This document shows, piece by piece, positions 14,062 through 15,564 of a DNA stretch of 15,564 nucleotides. Below the pieces are notes generated by a model. It had not been told where the DNA came from. It made no database searches and saw only the letters and a program-made list of their open reading frames with translations. The DNA comes from Prevotella sp. CAG:732. Lineage in GTDB: Bacteria > Bacteroidota > Bacteroidia > Bacteroidales > Bacteroidaceae. The stretch lies in the NCBI GenBank assembly GCA_000436035.1, contig FR893257.1:1-15564 (forward strand), read 5' to 3'. Each line of letters starts with the position of its first letter. The stretch's first letter is position 1. Made by a program: the position numbers and the translations under genes.

Positions 14062-14689
14062 TTTTCTTACTTCCTCCCAACTTCTCCAGTTCTGGTCGGC
14101 AGAAGAGGAGCAACGAAATCACGCCTACAGAGACGCACGAGTCGGCGAAATTGAATACTGGGTCGAAAAACGTCCCCTGACTTCCCCCAAAGAATGGCAC
14201 CCAATCAGGCCAAGTGTAGGTAAAGAATGGGAAACGGAACATATCCACCACCTTGCCCATGAAGAACTCGGAATAACCAGAGCCAAATGGCACTTGATAT
14301 GCCACATAGTATGGTGAGGAGGCAGAGAACATCAACCCATAGAACATTGAGTCGATCATATTGCCTATCGCACCCGTCAGCACCAACGCCACCAAGAAGA
14401 TGTATATCTTGCGATGGGTGCCAGCCTTGATGATACGATGCAAGTACCAAACGAGGACAACGATGGCTATCGTACGCAACAAACTGAGCCAGAACTTGCC
14501 AATAAACGACATTCCCCAAGCCATACCGTTGTTCTCTACAAAGTCGATAAAGAACCAGTCGGTGACACGGACTGACTCGCCAAGGCAGAAATGGGTTTTA
14601 ACGTAAACTTTGATAATCTGGTCTATCACCAAGAGAATCAACACCATAGCCGTGACGAGCCATCCTATTTTGTTTTTATTTTCTTTCAT
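14054..14689 (-). CDS. lspA: Lipoprotein signal peptidase (signal peptidase II)
   Basis: 211-aa inner-membrane aspartyl protease that removes signal peptides from prolipoproteins, including BtuG and the DUF4296 protein of this window. Four hydrophobic helices are visible. Catalytic motifs are present: GNMID (109-113; Asp113) and FNFADSCVSVG (179-189; Asp183). About 35 residues separate GNMID from VVDMFRF, longer than in proteobacterial enzymes (about 165 aa overall) and usual for Bacteroidota. It starts at the base directly after the DksA-like stop (no gap) and its stop overlaps the next start. Confidence 0.95.
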   Translation of the reverse strand: MKENKNKIGWLVTAMVLILLVIDQIIKVYVKTHFCLGESVRVTDWFFIDFVENNGMAWGMSFIGKFWLSLLRTIAIVVLVWYLHRIIKAGTHRKIYIFLVALVLTGAIGNMIDSMFYGLMFSASSPYYVAYQVPFGSGYSEFFMGKVVDMFRFPFFTYTWPDWVPFFGGSQGTFFDPVFNFADSCVSVGVISLLLFCRPELEKLGGSKKND

Positions 14690-15076
14690 CTATTTATGTT
14701 TTCTTGCTTCCTTGGAAGCGACACTCAATGTAGCATGAGGTACAGCACGCAGACGCTCCTTTGGAATCAACTCACCCGTCTCACGGTCGATGCCGTAGGT
14801 CTTGTTCTGAATACGAACGAGCGCAGCCTCCAAGCCCACGATGAACTTTTGCTGGCGCTGTGCCATCTGGATGATTTCTTCCTTACTCTGTGCTTCACTA
14901 CCCTCTTCCAAAGCCTTGTAGGTAGGTGATGTATCCACCACATCATTACTATCAGAATGATTCAACTGGGCCATCATCTCCTTATAGTTTTGGCGAGCCA
15001 CTTTCAATTTCTCATCAATAATAGCGCGGAACTCTTCCAGTTCCTCATCGCTATAACGTAGTTTTTCGTTAGCCAT
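14690..15076 (-). CDS. DksA/TraR-family protein lacking all zinc-finger cysteines
   Basis: 128-aa cytosolic protein with the DksA/TraR plan: a long charged helical hairpin (about 8-92), then the zinc-finger-like segment YGIDRETGELIPKERLRAVPHATL (94-117). The family normally has C-x2-C-x17-C-x2-C here; those positions are Asp97, Thr100, Ser118 and Ser121, and the protein contains no cysteine at all. Bacteroidota homologues often have partial cysteine loss. It probably still binds RNA polymerase near the secondary channel to adjust transcription, but that is inference. An ileS - DksA-like - lspA order is common in Bacteroidota. A terminator separates it from ileS upstream. Confidence 0.9.
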   Translation of the reverse strand: MANEKLRYSDEELEEFRAIIDEKLKVARQNYKEMMAQLNHSDSNDVVDTSPTYKALEEGSEAQSKEEIIQMAQRQQKFIVGLEAALVRIQNKTYGIDRETGELIPKERLRAVPHATLSVASKEARKHK

Positions 15077-15106
15077 AGACGTTAATTGTTATAAAGTTAT
15101 TATTAG

Positions 15107-15155
15107 GAAAAAAACAGGTCATCGCCATGCGACGTGTCATCGCTAGGCGGTGACC
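15107..15155 (-). terminator. ileS terminator built from a two-unit repeat (array C)
   Basis: On the - strand GGTCACCGCC (15155-15146) pairs with GGCGATGACC (15126-15117), 10 bp with one mismatch, followed by TGTTTTTTT. Inside lies a smaller GCGA/TCGC stem. The octamer GTCATCGC repeats at 15118 and 15136 (offset 18), and the second copy can form its own 8-bp hairpin with GCGGTGAC (loop TAG). It lies 36 nt after the ileS stop. Confidence 0.8.
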
Positions 15156-15190
15156 TATTATGATTGTTTATCTAGACACTCCCGAGATAC

Positions 15191-15564
15191 TTAGTTCTTC
15201 TCTACGAGAATGTTCAACTTGAAGTCATCAAACTCGGTCTCTGCACCATTGTTGTCTGCCTCTGTGATGGCATCAGCCAACACCTGTCCCTTGATGTAGT
15301 CGCCAAATGCCTCGATTGCGGCATGGGTCTCATCATGAGGAGCCACGGTCACCTTGATGCGGTCGGTAATCTCCAAACCAGTTTCCTTGCGAAGGTTCTG
15401 GATACGGTTGATCAACTCACGAGCCATACCCTCCTTCTTCAACTCAGGAGTCAACTCTACTTCAAGGGCTACGGTCAAGTTACCATCATTAGAAACGAGC
15501 CATCCTGGAATATCCTCAGAGATAATCTCCACGTCTGCAACCTCTACGACTGCTTCCTGACCAT
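15191..15564 (-). CDS. ileS: Isoleucyl-tRNA synthetase, C-terminal part (cut by the window edge)
   Basis: The last ~124 codons of IleRS, which charges tRNA-Ile. The frame is open to the window edge: upstream of the GTG at 15532 it continues (GQEAVVEVADV...), so that GTG is not the start. Residues such as LVSNDGNLTVALEVELTPELKKEGMARELINRIQNLRKETGLEITDRIKVTV are the typical C-terminal anticodon-binding extension of the long IleRS type. No zinc-finger cysteines lie in the visible part. Confidence 0.93.
   Translation of the reverse strand, partial: GQEAVVEVADVEIISEDIPGWLVSNDGNLTVALEVELTPELKKEGMARELINRIQNLRKETGLEITDRIKVTVAPHDETHAAIEAFGDYIKGQVLADAITEADNNGAETEFDDFKLNILVEKN

Noticed and set aside
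15191..15532. 113-aa frame as a complete gene
   Set aside because: The frame continues past the GTG to the window edge and reads as the C-terminus of IleRS.

Overview
The window looks like a chromosomal segment of a Prevotella-type member of the Bacteroidales. Several genes belong to Bacteroidota-restricted families (DUF4465, DUF4296, BtuG-like surface propeller, long-form LspA). Promoters fit the Bacteroidota pattern TTTG-N19-21-TAnnTTTG, and secreted proteins carry Prevotella-style C-terminal tails (YNxxGxxV...GxIYxxxGxxxKVI). I did not identify the species.

Layout. (1) 33-458 (+): a biotin carrier protein, the end of a decarboxylase/carboxylase operon, closed by a bidirectional terminator. 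(2) 738-7246 (-): a five-gene cobalamin (vitamin B12) uptake operon. A Bacteroidota promoter at 7216-7246 drives a long leader holding a cobalamin riboswitch (about 6890-7140). Then come btuB (TonB-dependent receptor), a btuG-like surface lipoprotein, a small secreted protein, a DUF4465 protein and a secreted 'GTFGG' protein. The riboswitch should shut the operon off when cobalamin is plentiful. The last three genes are probably accessory corrinoid-capture proteins and are the least characterised part. (3) 7303-7739 (+): a divergently transcribed rhamnose/fucose mutarotase-family gene. (4) 7740-10190: an accessory stretch with a decayed DUF3791 gene, a uracil permease (uraA) with its own promoter, a cluster of overlapping terminator hairpins, and a gutted AAA-ATPase/PD-(D/E)XK gene. 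An 18-bp promoter/leader segment of that ATPase family occurs twice. (5) 10194-15564 (-): a housekeeping block: ileS (partial) - terminator - zinc-less DksA-like gene - lspA - DUF4296 lipoprotein - 71-aa protein - nadC - C69 dipeptidase. From the DksA-like gene onward the genes are tightly packed.

The most unusual non-coding signal is a set of short tandem arrays at gene 3' ends. Array A (7745-7836) has an exact 23-bp period; array B (about 10048-10190) has a 22-bp period. Each unit has a conserved palindromic core and a freely diverged spacer, and the two arrays use different palindromes. A two-unit version (period 18) forms the ileS terminator at 15117-15155, and a weaker one may lie at 581-697. 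They resemble one architectural class of intergenic repeat that I cannot name.
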